Shown here one piece after another: positions 39,151 through 50,511 of a DNA stretch of 64,000 nucleotides; position 1 is the first letter of the stretch; each line of letters starts with the position of its first letter. The notes under the pieces are model-generated. The model had not been told where the DNA came from and ran no database searches. It saw only the letters and a program-made list of their open reading frames with translations. A program made the translations under genes and the position numbers. The stretch is from Drosophila persimilis (taxonomy: Eukaryota > Arthropoda > Insecta > Diptera > Drosophilidae), in contig NW_020825353.1 of NCBI RefSeq assembly GCF_003286085.1, positions 744,001-808,000 on the forward strand, in the 5' to 3' direction.

Positions 39151-41087
39151 ATGAATGCTGGACGCAAGGATCAAGAGCAAGCTCAAGCGGTAAGCCAGAA
39201 GAATAGCAGCGCACATATGTTTAATCATTATCTAATTGTTTTCCATGACAGGCCGCTGCCCAGTCCGGTCTGAGGCCATCACGACCACCCACTTTCGATC
39301 AGCGCATGCAGGCAGTGGAGGAGGGAATCGAAAAACTGGCTGAAATGATCGAGGATTACAAGAGATGTTACCGATCGACTGAACCCGAACCGCAGGCCAA
39401 GACGCCGAAGCGCAAAGCAGCGAATGCACCAGTGAATGCACCAGCGAATGCACCAGCGAGTGCACCAGCGAATGCACCAGCGAGTGCACCAGCGAATGCA
39501 CCAGCGAGTGCACCAGCGAATGCACCAGCGAATGCACCAGCGAGTGCACCAGCGAATGCACCAGCGAATACTCTGGGAAAAAAAGCAACGAATGCAAACG
39601 GCAAGGAGCCCCAAGTGAAGAAACCAACGAGCACCAAATCCATGGCACCGACCAGCTACCAAGCCATGGTACAGCCAAAAATCGAAGCCTCACTGACAAT
39701 GGACCTCACACCAACCATCAAAGCCATTGAGAAGATGTGGCAGCCGAAGCACCAGGTGCAACCAAAGAAGATCAAATTAAGCTCCCAATCTGAGGCACCA
39801 TTGAAGATCAGACTGGAACTGGAAGGCTCTGAGGACATGGCGCCACCGAAGACAGAATCCGTGGAATCGACTAGCACCCAGACTATGGCACTAAAGAAGA
39901 TCAAAGGAAGCTCCCAATCTGAGGCACCACTGAAGATCAAACTGGAACTGGAAAGCCCAGAGGGCATGTCGCCACCGAAGATAGAATCCGTGGAATCGAC
40001 TAGCACCCAGGCTATGGCCAAACTGGAACTGGAAAGCCCAGGGGGCATGTCGCCACCGAAGATAGAATCCGTGGAATCGACTAGCACCCAGGCTATGGCC
40101 AAACTAGAACTGGAAAGCCCAGGAGGCATGTCGCCACCGAAGATAGAATCCGTGGAATCGACTAGCACCCAGGCTATGGCACCAAAGAAGATCAAAGGAA
40201 GCTCCCAATCTGAGGCACCATTGAAGATCAGACTGGAACTGGAAGGCTCTGAGGACATGGCGCCACCGAAGACAGAATCCGTGGAATCGACTAGCACCCA
40301 GTCTATGGCCAAACTGGAACTGGAAAGCCCAGGGGGCATGTCGCCACCGAAGACAGAATCCGTGGAATCGACTAGCACCCAGGCTATGGCCAAACTGGAA
40401 CTGGAAAGCCCAGGAGGCATGTCGCCACCGAAGATAGAATCCGTGGAATCGACTAGCACCCAGGCTATGGCACCAAAGAAGATCAAAGGAAGCTCCCAAT
40501 CTGAGGCACCATTGAAGATCAGACTGGAACTGGAAGGCTCTGAGGACATGGCGCCACCGAAGACAGAATCCGTGGAATCGACTAGCACCCAGGCTATGGC
40601 CAAACTGGAACTGGAAAGCCCAGGGGGCATGTCGCCACCGAAGATAGAATCCGTGGAATCGACTAGCACCCAGGCTATGGCCAAACTGGAACTGGAAAGC
40701 CCAGGGGGCATGTCGCCACCGAAGATAGAATCCGTGGAATCGACTAGCACCCAGTCTATGGCCAAACTGGAACTGGAAAGCCCAGGGGGCATGTCGCCAC
40801 CGAAGATAGAATCCGTGGAATCGACTAGCACCCAGGCTATGGCACCAAAGAAGATCAAAGGAAGCTCCCAATCTGAGGCACCACTGAAGATCAAACTGGA
40901 ACTGGAAAGCCCAGAGGGCATGTCGCCACCGAAGATAGAATCCGTGGAATCGACTAGCACCCAGGCTATGGCACCAAAGAAGATCAAAGGAAGCTCCCAA
41001 TCTGAGGCACCATTGAAGATCAAACTGGAACTGAAAGTCGAGGACTCACGGCAAAAAGACGATGATCCAGCCAATAATTCCATTTAG
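39151..41087 (+). CDS. Repeat-built 624-aa protein, unrecognised
   Basis: Exon 1 (39151-39189) encodes MNAGRKDQEQAQA; exon 2 (39252-41087) continues AAAQSGLRPSRPPTFDQR in phase 0. The 62-bp intron has donor GCG|GTAAGC and acceptor GACAG|GCC. Order of the protein: an N-terminal part with a short possible helix (residues about 32-60, QAVEEGIEKLAEMIEDYK); twelve NAPA/SAPA tetrapeptides (39424-39567, 12-bp DNA unit); a linker; then 13 homogenised repeats to near the C-terminus. The long unit is 43 aa (MAPKKIKGSSQSEAP to TSTQA), and the short unit is 27 aa and equals the long unit minus 16 residues. Units carry SPPK (nine copies, a CDK-type site), and some carry IKLE, which fits the SUMO consensus. 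No known domain is seen. Lysine-rich KKIK and SPPK suggest a nuclear or chromatin protein, but that is inference. Confidence 0.75.
39422..39567 (+). repeat. 12-bp coding minisatellite (NAPA/SAPA)
   Basis: Twelve tandem 12-bp units of (A/G)TGCACCAGCGA type encode alternating NAPA and SAPA tetrapeptides inside the repeat-built protein. Only the first codon of each unit varies (Asn or Ser). Units are nearly identical in DNA, so the array is young or kept homogeneous. Confidence 0.9.
39760..41040 (+). repeat. Coding tandem array of 129-bp and 81-bp units
   Basis: Six long (129 bp, the last cut short by a new C-terminus) and seven short (81 bp) units in the order L, L S S, L S S, L S S S, L, L. 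The short unit is the long one with 48 bp removed. Differences cluster at fixed sites: GSED/SPEG, IRLE/IKLE, APPKT/SPPKI and TQA/TQS. Identity between units is very high at silent sites too. All unit lengths are multiples of three, so several frames on both strands stay open. Confidence 0.9.
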
Positions 41088-43135
41088 ATGTTGCAGCACG
41101 AGTAATCGGTTGAACATTTTAACCAAGAGAACCCCTTCGACAGGGCACAACTGAAGAAGGGACACGTGAATTTTTCTTTTTATTAGACACTATGAAAGTG
41201 TGATGAGGATGGTCGAAAACTAGAGACCTGTTAAAGACTATTAGTTCTATAAATGAAGTAAAACCTTTAATCATTTCTATGTGCTCATTTTTCCAGATGA
41301 AGACACTAAATTAATTTCTATAATTTCCAGAAAAAACACACCCAGTCTTAGATATACTTACATATTTACATATCAACCAAAATTGAGTGCCAAAACCTAT
41401 TTTCAAACTAATTTGTTAACGAACTTAATCTTTTTCTAAATATAACTATGTTAAAGCGCATACATTTTATGAAATTGTTGTGCCAAGAATTCCCATGTGG
41501 ATGCATAGAATCATCCGCAGGTTCAATATTGAAATGCTGTATACATATATATAGGCAGGGAGCTGTACGAATACATGATCAAATATTTTGTCACGACCAA
41601 CAATTTCCGAGTGGCTGCACCGCCCCGCCCAGTGGGGCAGGGCCGGTTCCCATGGCCAAATATTAAATGGCATTGTGACAAAACGCAACGACAACTGCCG
41701 GCTACTGAAACTGTCAACTATCGATGGAGGTTGGTGGTGGTGGTGGTGCTGCTTGATGATGATGACGTGTTTGGGAGACGGACCCATGGAAGGACCCCGC
41801 TTGCAATCAGATTCAGAGCCAAACTGCAGTTGACAATTTCTTCGTGTAACATGCAAATTTCAACGAATTTCAATCACAATTTCGCCCGCTTGCCCCGCCT
41901 CACTTTCTGTGCGCACAGAGTGCGTATGAGCAATGAAAAAGTAATTAAATTTAACAGAACTCGACGAGTGAGAGGCACTGCGGGCGAGTCCTGCCCAGGG
42001 CCCAGGGCCCAGGCTAGTTAGACAGCGCTCACACACACAGACCAAAAAAGAAAAGCGATTGGGGGAAAACTGTCATTATTAACGCATTGAAAGCCGTGGC
42101 CTGACAGCTGGTGTTCGTTCCCCCCTTCGAAAAAAAACGAAAGAGAATCGGAATAGGGTGTGTAGGGGGGTAGGGAGGTAGGTGGTAGGTGGTAGGTGGC
42201 ATGTTGACACTTTGCCGAGGACCAAATGACATTTATTGAAATTTCATCATTAAAAGCTGGCACCAGGAAAGAGTCGAGTGGCGTCGATGGGGAAGCCAAA
42301 CTGTTTGTCAACTTTGCTGCTTGTCGAACTTATTTAAATTCGAATTGTGACACGTGCAGAGAGGGGTGGAGCTGGAGCTGGAGCACATACTAGATTGTCA
42401 TATCACCCATCATCATCAGAGATGGTTATCGGTAGAGGCGTTGGTTGGGCACAACCCTTCGTTGGCCTCTTCAATCGGGGAAAAATCACTCTTTTTGGCA
42501 TCGCAAACAACAATTCAGTGAACAGAAAAATATCCCCAAGGAATAGATCAAGCATTTTTTTCCCCCTCCCCCAACCATATTTTTGCATAATTTGCATGGA
42601 AAAAGTTTTCAAGTTATGCGTAAGGTGACAGAAAACATCATCATCATCATCATCCCCTCAATGGAGAATGATATGTGAGTTTATAATTTGAATGTAATAT
42701 GCTTTAGGGCAAATTGGGGGCTGGGGTCTGGGCTTGGATCCATATATAATGCGATAGGAATACATATTTGCATGAGGGTCGATGGCAAAGTTCCAGAATC
42801 AGGGGTACATCTAAATTTTCGTTTGATTTCGATTTCTTGGGACCGACTTTTGTGGTTGAATTTTAAGGACCGAAAAGTAAGCCTTTTGTGTGCCTTGCCA
42901 AAGCTGTTAGTAATACAAAAATAAGGTTAGATCCCCCTCCTCTTGCCCTACCTGCCACTTTTGACAGGCGTAAGGCGTTAGTATATCGGAAAACTGTAAA
43001 ATCATTCGGAAATTCCAAGAGACGACGTATTTGCTCTAAATATACAGATAATAGCACGTAAGTTTTGTGATAGTTTTAGCCGCATTCAAGGGCTTGAAAA
43101 GTAAAAGACTGGCGTCCCTCAGGCCCCTCTCTAAA
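41088..43135. other. Intergenic stretch, no supported gene
   Basis: The first part is 3' flank of the repeat gene without a clear AATAAA. Simple repeats include GGTGGT (about 41730-41750), GGTAGGTGGTAGGTG (about 42175-42200) and CAT repeats (about 42638-42655). Open frames are short and lack support. Confidence 0.6.
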
Positions 43136-43483
43136 ATGAGCGAACAGGAAGCAAACGAAGCAAACGAACAGATGGCGACTGGTGGCGACAATCCAGAAGA
43201 ACCATTGAGCTGCGTGGTTATGCTGAGTAGTTATCTCACCTCCAATTCGACAATAACTCTCAGCGAGTTCCGCAAGTATGGCATCCACGATGGCTACAAG
43301 TACGTCCCAAAGGCTAAAGATGTCGTGCCGCCCTATTGTGTAGTGCATTATTTGGCCGAGAAGAACATGAACCTGGCCGTGATAAACGATGTTAAACTCT
43401 TTTTGGAAGACAATCCAGAGATTGAGTTTGAATCGACCAACTTGGATGCCGATGCCGCGTCCGATGCGGAGCCTGATCCTTAA
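43136..43483 (+). CDS. Unrecognised 115-aa acidic protein
   Basis: A single open frame from ATG (context CTAAAATGAG) to TAA. The frame stays open upstream but only from a GTG, so the ATG at 43136 is the likely start. The product begins MSEQEANEANEQ, has a folded-looking middle (SCVVMLSSYLTSNSTITLSE to VVPPYCVVHYLAEKNMNLAV) and an acidic tail (DADAASDAEPDP). There are no membrane segments or signal peptide. Two AATAAA signals follow at 43512 and 43531, 30-50 bp after the stop, which supports a compact real transcript. I do not recognise the family; a testis- or germline-type small nuclear protein is possible but not shown. Confidence 0.7.
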   Translation: MSEQEANEANEQMATGGDNPEEPLSCVVMLSSYLTSNSTITLSEFRKYGIHDGYKYVPKAKDVVPPYCVVHYLAEKNMNLAVINDVKLFLEDNPEIEFESTNLDADAASDAEPDP

Positions 43484-43511
43484 GAGCACTGATCCCTGTT
43501 CAAACAAGAAG

Positions 43512-43536
43512 AATAAATGTAGAAAAGTCCAATAAA
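43512..43536 (+). terminator. Two polyadenylation signals
   Basis: AATAAA at 43512-43517 and at 43531-43536, just downstream of the 115-aa reading frame. Confidence 0.6.
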
Positions 43537-43539
43537 ATT

Positions 43540-45920
43540 GGAATTAGAATCAATTGCCCACCAGTGGCCCCCTGACTTTGACACTTAAGCGTTGTGTTTG
43601 TGTTTCTGTTTGCATCCCCCGAAGACCCCGAGGCGTAGCCCACAAAGCCACCCCCATTAACATTCCCTTGGAATCTTTTTCCATCTACTCCCCACCCTTC
43701 TGTCACTTCTTCTGGGGATCTGACCAGCCTGAGGGCGCGAAAAGGCTCGTCTCGACTCGACTCGAGCGAGGACCATGGACCGGGGACCGGGGTTCTAATC
43801 AAAAATGCAATGTTTGGCTTGGTTAAGCGGAAATCGGTAGATTGCGTTCGCACAGTTTTCGCTTGTTGATATTAACACATTCCCCCCCCATCGACCCGTT
43901 GGCCCATCATCGGCCTTCGAATTGCGTGGGGGATGGCAGGAAAAACAGGGTGGGGGTCGGAGGTGGGTTAATGAAACGTCACAGATGATGATGACGGCGA
44001 CGTTGGCATAAGATTTCAATGATATGTCAAAACTGAGTGATGCCGGGATGATGGATGGGTGGTCATAACACAGAGTGTATCCTTCCTCGACCACTCTCAC
44101 CCTTTGCCCCTTTTTGCGCCACCCACCCATGCATCACACGCTTCTACGCATAAATTTACGGAAAATTTTTGGCCAGCTTGAGCCGCATTTACATGGGATT
44201 TGCTGCGAGGGGCGAAAGTACGAAAGCGCAGGAATGGGTGGGTGGGCTTAGGTGGAGAAAGGACGCTGGAAGACAAACAAACCCGGCATCCGCTCGGTGG
44301 CAATTTCCGTTTTGTCACTTAACGCACATCAAATGCAATTTTCCCTGGGCAAATAACATAATCAGGATAAGGACAGCCACAGCAACAGAAACAGTAGGGG
44401 AAAGGGGAACAGGGGAACGGGGGAGCGGGGGAATGGGGTAATGGGAGTAGCATCAGGTGGAACATTTTATCACCTAAAACCGTTTCAATTTGTGCCTTCC
44501 ATGTACCTACATATTTATTTTCTGCCAAAACCATATTGAAATTTGATTTGTCGCTCGGCAAAGTGCAGCGTTACACCGTATCCCGTGATGTGATGTGATG
44601 GATATTTGAGCAAAACTTGCCCGGAAGTGTGTCGACAATTGAATTTGTGCTGGTGCTGCTGCGTGTGCAATTTGCGACAAATTTGATGTGGCACCATCGC
44701 CCCTAGGACGCCTTCCTGCATCCTGCCTTCTGCTAGGAGCCCTGCACAGAAGGAGAGGTGGACCATAATTTTTAATGGCATTTTTATATGGAGCGAAAGT
44801 GATTTTATTTAGAAGGTGCCACCAGACCTGATATGACCAGACACGAAGGTGTCGCTTTTAATTTATGGTTAAGGCGGGTTGATTGACGGCCGGGAGGGAC
44901 GGTGCGGGGCGGGAGAACTACTGGATCAGACTATAGTATAATCTCAGAGAGAGCGGCCGAGCTGGAGTGGCTTTTGATTCGTCCGAGCCTTCTTAAACTG
45001 ATTTGGAAAACAGTCTAAAGCTGAGTTGGCTTAAAAAACGTATGGATTGGTCCAGGTCATGCATTCAACCCGATCTGCAACATTTCCACTCGGATGTAAA
45101 GCAAACCGGAAAGGCCACACGGAATGGGGCCAGGGAAAAGTAAAAGCTCAAAAGTAAACGCCTTTGGTTAGTGAAAAGTGAAACAGAAACGCAAACAAAT
45201 ACGACAGCAGACGACTCAGGACCAACTTACATCTGCTGATAAAGAAGGTGGCAGCCAGCAGGAGCCTCTCACCTGGTGGGTAGCAGCTACCGTAGCCCCG
45301 TCTCTTTTAATGAAAGATGACAACAACAACATAGACGATAAAAGGTTGTCATTAAAATTGCAGTGGTTGCTGCTGCCGCTGCTGCTGCCGCTGCTGCTGC
45401 TGCTGCTTCATTAGAGACTGCGACTGCTCTTTGTTGGGGTGAGTGTGGTGTGCGTGTGTGCGGCGGGAAGCTGACGAGAGGTTGCACATAAAGTAGGTTG
45501 GCGTTTTGGGTAAATACAACGGCAAATGGAATGGCGACGCAGCTGTAAAAGTCATTGAATCAAGATGAAAGTGGAATTTCTAATTGAAAGAGACAGTAGA
45601 AGGGCAACCATCTTCAAAAGGTTTGAATTGCGCACCAGGGGCTGCCCCACAATCAGAAAATATTGATATCGTTGCCAGACACACAAAAACGTAAGCGCAA
45701 AAAGGTTGCCAGACGAGTGGAATATTTTAAAATGACAGTGCTGCCAGAAAGATATATTCACAAGACCCTAATCATATGCAATAATATGTCTAAAACATAA
45801 CAATCTGAAATAATTTCTATATTAATTACGTTTTAAAACCACTTGGAAAAACAGTTTCTTCATAAAGATCAACGAAATAGGGTATACCTGTGCCCAAACT
45901 CCGGTTGACGTGACATTTCA
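43540..45920. other. Intergenic stretch, no supported gene
   Basis: No exon is supported. It contains a GGGGAAC-type array (about 44396-44430) and a CTG/CCG-rich triplet run (about 45366-45410), which produces long runs of Leu, Ala or Gln in open frames that are probably not translated. Confidence 0.6.
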
Positions 45921-45924
45921 TATT

Positions 45925-46350
45925 CACTTACGTTGCCACTGTTTTTTTGTTGACCTTTTTTGTTTAAACCTTGTTTTATACACTATACAATAAAAGAGAG
46001 TACCTAAAAGTACTCAATCAGGTAAAAAATGTATTCATCAATGGTCTTAAATGACATGGGCAGAGCTAAAGGTTTTAGTTAGGCAGCATTATTCAACGGA
46101 ATAAAGATATTGAACAATTGGAACGATTTTTCTCTTACGTTTTATTACGTTTCAATTGTTCGACCTTTTTCGTTAAAACCTTTTTTCAAGCAAAATCCAA
46201 AAAAAGCAAGTATTAAAAATAAGCCAGTTAAGTAGAAAATTGATTCATCAATTGTATAAAATTATGTGGGCATGGCTAAATATTCTATATAGCTAGTAAT
46301 ATTCGACGGAATAAAGAATTGAGCAATTGGAACGATACTCGTTTTTTTAT
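45925..46350 (+). repeat. Diverged tandem pair of a ~205-bp repeat
   Basis: Copy 1 (about 45928-46134) and copy 2 (about 46135-46350) share, in order: CTTACGTT, TTGACCTTTTT(T/C)GTT(T/A)AAACCTT, an A-rich AATAAAAG/AAAAAGC part, GATTCATCAA or TATTCATCAATGG, ACATGGGCA or TGTGGGCATGGC, ATATTCGACGGAATAAAG or ATTATTCAACGGAATAAAG, and CAATTGGAACGAT. A third, more diverged copy is at about 52660-52850. No coding capacity; family unknown. Confidence 0.65.
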
Positions 46351-46611
46351 GCTACTGTTGTATGAGCAAAAGTGCCTTGTGCCTCTGCCTACAGTGGCTT
46401 CAAATGACAGTAAGTCCTGATGGCACAGGGCACTCCCCAAAAACAGCCGCTGTTCCACGGCTATTCCGTAATTTTCACCTTCTTTGCACTTACAGTTAAA
46501 GTCGAGCCACAGAGTCTGCAGTTGCGATGCCAACACAACCTGCGGCGCTCTTTGGCGCAGTTGTGGCCCACTACTCCTGAGACCACCCCGGAGCAACAAT
46601 CCGACTACAGA

Positions 46612-46917
46612 GCAGACCACGCTGGATACGGATCTCCCAACGGCCATGAAGAATCTGCGCTGCTTTGCCGACTGGGCCAGTAAGAACCATAGCTAGACTA
46701 TCACCATGCACGGTGATTACTTCAGGTACGTGTTTGCGGTCAGATCGTTACCTGGAACTTACCCATTATGATGATGTAATGGAAACTGGGACCCACACTG
46801 GCTACAGGCAACACCATCTTCCTAAAGCCAGCCGAGCAGTCAATTTGGTGCGGTGTCTGGTTTCGGTAGAGCCGGCGCTTCCCTGGCTAATCACGCAGAT
46901 GTCGACAAAGTAGCCAA
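46612..46917 (+). pseudogene. Aldehyde dehydrogenase (class 1/2) pseudogene fragment
   Basis: Reading the three plus frames gives stretches that match the middle of ALDH1/2-type enzymes: LDTDLPTAMKNLRCFADWAS, KNHS then a stop, TMHGDYF, a frameshift with a short deletion, CGQIVTWNLPIMMM then a stop, WKLGPTLATGNTIFLKPAEQ, a gap of roughly 25 codons, and VSGFGRAGASLANHADVDKV. The family normally has CGQIIPWNFP, WKIGPALATGNT, KPAEQT and DVDKVAFTG here. At least two stops, one frameshift and two deletions make it non-functional. It is not derived from the intact ALDH7A1 gene 10 kb away, which has a different sequence at these motifs (SAYNFP). Whether it arose by retroposition or by duplication cannot be decided from this fragment. 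Confidence 0.85.
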
Positions 46918-47052
46918 TTTATAAACTTATAACCAACACTTATCATAGATTTGGATATATTTTCCTTGATAAACAGCTTTTAGTAGTATCTGGTCACGGA
47001 AATCACTTCATTCGATCAAATACAAAAAGAAAAAAAAAAAACAGATTTTAAA

Positions 47053-47739
47053 CTAAAACAAGCGCCTTGAGGGCTCCTTTTCCGCCTCTGAACTGGCATC
47101 CACTGGGCGGGCCAGCTCAATGGAGTTGATCCGTATCATGGTATTGGGCGAACGCTGGAAATTGATTCGCATATACTGTTTCCTGCGCTTCTTCCTGAAG
47201 TGTGTCTTCGTGTGGGTCAGAGTCTTCTCGACAACGGTGGCCTTCACTGTGACCAGGCCGGACTCCAGGATGGGACGTCCGATCAGGGTGAAGTCGCGAG
47301 CCCCGGCCAGCAGTACCTTATCCAGGCTGATCTCGTCGCCTATCGTAGGCGGCCAGTAGCCCTCCACCAGGATGATGTCGCCGGCGGTGATCTTGAACTG
47401 TTTTCCACAGAGATGGACCACGGCAAAGAGGCGGCCCTGCTCCATTTTGGCCACCTGTTGATTGACCCTCTCGCAGATGCTCTGGCACTCCTTCTGCTGA
47501 TCTTTGGCAATGGCTGCCACATCAATCGCGGCGTCGGCGGTGGCAGGTTTGTTTTGTTGCCACAAAGCCGGTGCCAGACTCAAGGAGCGCATGGCGCCTG
47601 GGAGGGGGAGAGACGCATAGGGAATGGTTATGTCATATTGTTTGGAGTTTTTATTTATGCTGCACTTACCCGTCAGCGCAGAAGATCGTGTCGGGGCCTG
47701 GCGCAGCACTTGGCGCACAGTTTGCGCAAGAAACGACAT
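47053..47739 (-). CDS. mRpL21: Mitochondrial ribosomal protein L21 (bL21m)
   Basis: Subunit of the large mitochondrial ribosomal particle, which translates mtDNA-encoded proteins. Exon 1 is 47739-47670 (MSFLAQTVRQVLRQAPTRSS, an arginine-rich amphipathic mitochondrial presequence), exon 2 is 47597-47053; 204 aa in all. The 72-bp intron (donor GGTAAGTGC, acceptor CCTCCCAG) splits a glycine codon. The bL21 fold covers about residues 80-185: FAVVHLCGKQFKITAGDIIL, then the KATVVEKTLTHTKTHFRKKR region and a basic KKRRKQYMRINF stretch that binds rRNA. The intron is a multiple of three with no stop, so an unspliced message would insert 24 residues after the presequence. The gene is divergent from rept, with DRE and E-box promoter words 70-96 bp upstream. 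Confidence 0.93.
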   Translation of the reverse strand: MSFLAQTVRQVLRQAPTRSSALTGKCSINKNSKQYDITIPYASLPLPGAMRSLSLAPALWQQNKPATADAAIDVAAIAKDQQKECQSICERVNQQVAKMEQGRLFAVVHLCGKQFKITAGDIILVEGYWPPTIGDEISLDKVLLAGARDFTLIGRPILESGLVTVKATVVEKTLTHTKTHFRKKRRKQYMRINFQRSPNTMIRINSIELARPVDASSEAEKEPSRRLF

Positions 47740-47807
47740 TTTCTATGTTGGTTTTAACTTAAAAATACATAAAATTGTTCAACGAAAACGGTGGAGGAAC
47801 GAGTCAG

Positions 47808-47835
47808 AACAGCTGTTACAGTGTTGTAATCGATA
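47808..47835. promoter_or_regulatory. mRpL21 promoter: E-box motif 5 and DRE
   Basis: AACAGCTGTT (47808-47817) fits fly core-promoter motif 5 and AATCGATA (47828-47835) fits the DRE consensus WATCGATW bound by DREF. Both lie 70-96 bp upstream of the mRpL21 start codon, the usual setting in fly housekeeping and mitochondrial protein genes. Confidence 0.7.
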
Positions 47836-48052
47836 ATATTATGAAAAATAACAACAGATGGCGTAATTTGGTCTCTTTCTAGTTCTAGTATATTTGACTA
47901 TTTTTCAGGTTTACATGCTGATAATTACAACCAATATGTAGCTAATATATAGCTACCGTGTAGCTACCACATAGAAATTAACATTTTTTCTTACCTTTCT
48001 TGCTTAAATCGAATTTTAAAAACAATCCAATAAAGCTCCCTTCGTATATTCA

Positions 48053-48104
48053 TCGGTATATTTAAGGTATATTTTGAAAATGAGACCGTATACTCGGTAT
48101 ATTT
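48053..48104 (+). promoter_or_regulatory. rept promoter: paired TCGGTATATTT
   Basis: TCGGTATATTT occurs exactly at 48053-48063 and 48094-48104, about 185-235 bp upstream of the rept ATG, with a further GGTATATTTT at 48066. The word is close to fly core-promoter motif 6 (KTYRGTATWTTT, one mismatch). It probably marks the rept transcription start region. Confidence 0.55.
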
Positions 48105-48255
48105 CTGTCGTATTTTCTAGTATTTTTTAGGGTTCGCTGTTACCGTACAAATATTAGAAACAACGCGGCCCGGCACTAAAACTTCACATTCATATCCTAG
48201 GCAACTGGTTTTCACTTTATAAACAATTTGCTAGCAGCCGCATAGAATCAACTAA

Positions 48256-49737
<1,482 letters not shown>

Positions 49738-49801
49738 CTTAAGTCCCCTAGCATCCTCCCAGTACATTCTAATTTCTATTGATATTTCTAGTTTTTTGTT
49801 C

Positions 49802-49807
49802 AATAAA
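49802..49807 (+). terminator. rept polyadenylation signal
   Basis: AATAAA 65 bp after the rept stop codon. Confidence 0.7.
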
Positions 49808-49809
49808 TA

Positions 49810-50511
49810 AGTCTTCGCCTTGTATCTAAAAATAAGGTAATTGCGTTTATTTCGTGTTTCTCCTGCTATCAATGAAGATATGCACATTTCGCAAAGGTCT
49901 CTCCCGGTCTCTCGGTCTCCTCCGACAGGATGTTCCGTGGGCATGTGAAAATATATATAGTACATGTATATATGTATGAATCTTTGCGTATGGTATAAAA
50001 TTGTCTTTATAGCTTAGATTTAAGTCTCGTCGGGTGGTGTTCGTTTAAGATGGCTGCAGGATAAGCAAACAAAATAAGAAATAGTTACGACTCCTCCGGA
50101 CTATCATACAAGTGGGCATTAAGAAGTCTTAGATGGTGAGCGGGGCTTGGTTAGTTACTAATTGAACGAACATTTGCTGTGTCAACACTTATATAATTTA
50201 CAAATCTATAGGTATCATATTACATATTTAAGACTCTGCAGTGCGCTTCGGGCAGTATAAGACAGCTGTCCCATTCTTTATGAAACACACTGCGTGTGTA
50301 TTTTGGGGATAAGTTCTCCTCTCCTTTGACTAGGCAATCGAATCGATATTTGCGTGTGTTTTTGTGTTTAACAAATCTCCGTTTACAGTGGCATATTATT
50401 TGGTAGGAAACTACTTGATTTGGTTAGTAGATTAATAAAAAGAATATGGATCCATCATTAGTACTAATTCCAAACAATGTTCGTGAGGCAAAAACTAAAA
50501 ACTCTTCGTTT
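49810..50511. other. Convergent 3' region between rept and nes
   Basis: About 700 bp without a gene. Most of it is probably the long AT-rich 3' UTR of nes on the minus strand. No repeat or RNA gene is recognised. Confidence 0.5.

Noticed and set aside
39656..41083. 475-aa and 298-aa antisense frames in the repeat gene
   Set aside because: The units are multiples of three, so a stop-free unit stays open in every copy. The sense frame has a proper start, a splice and lysine/serine composition, while the antisense frames have no start context.
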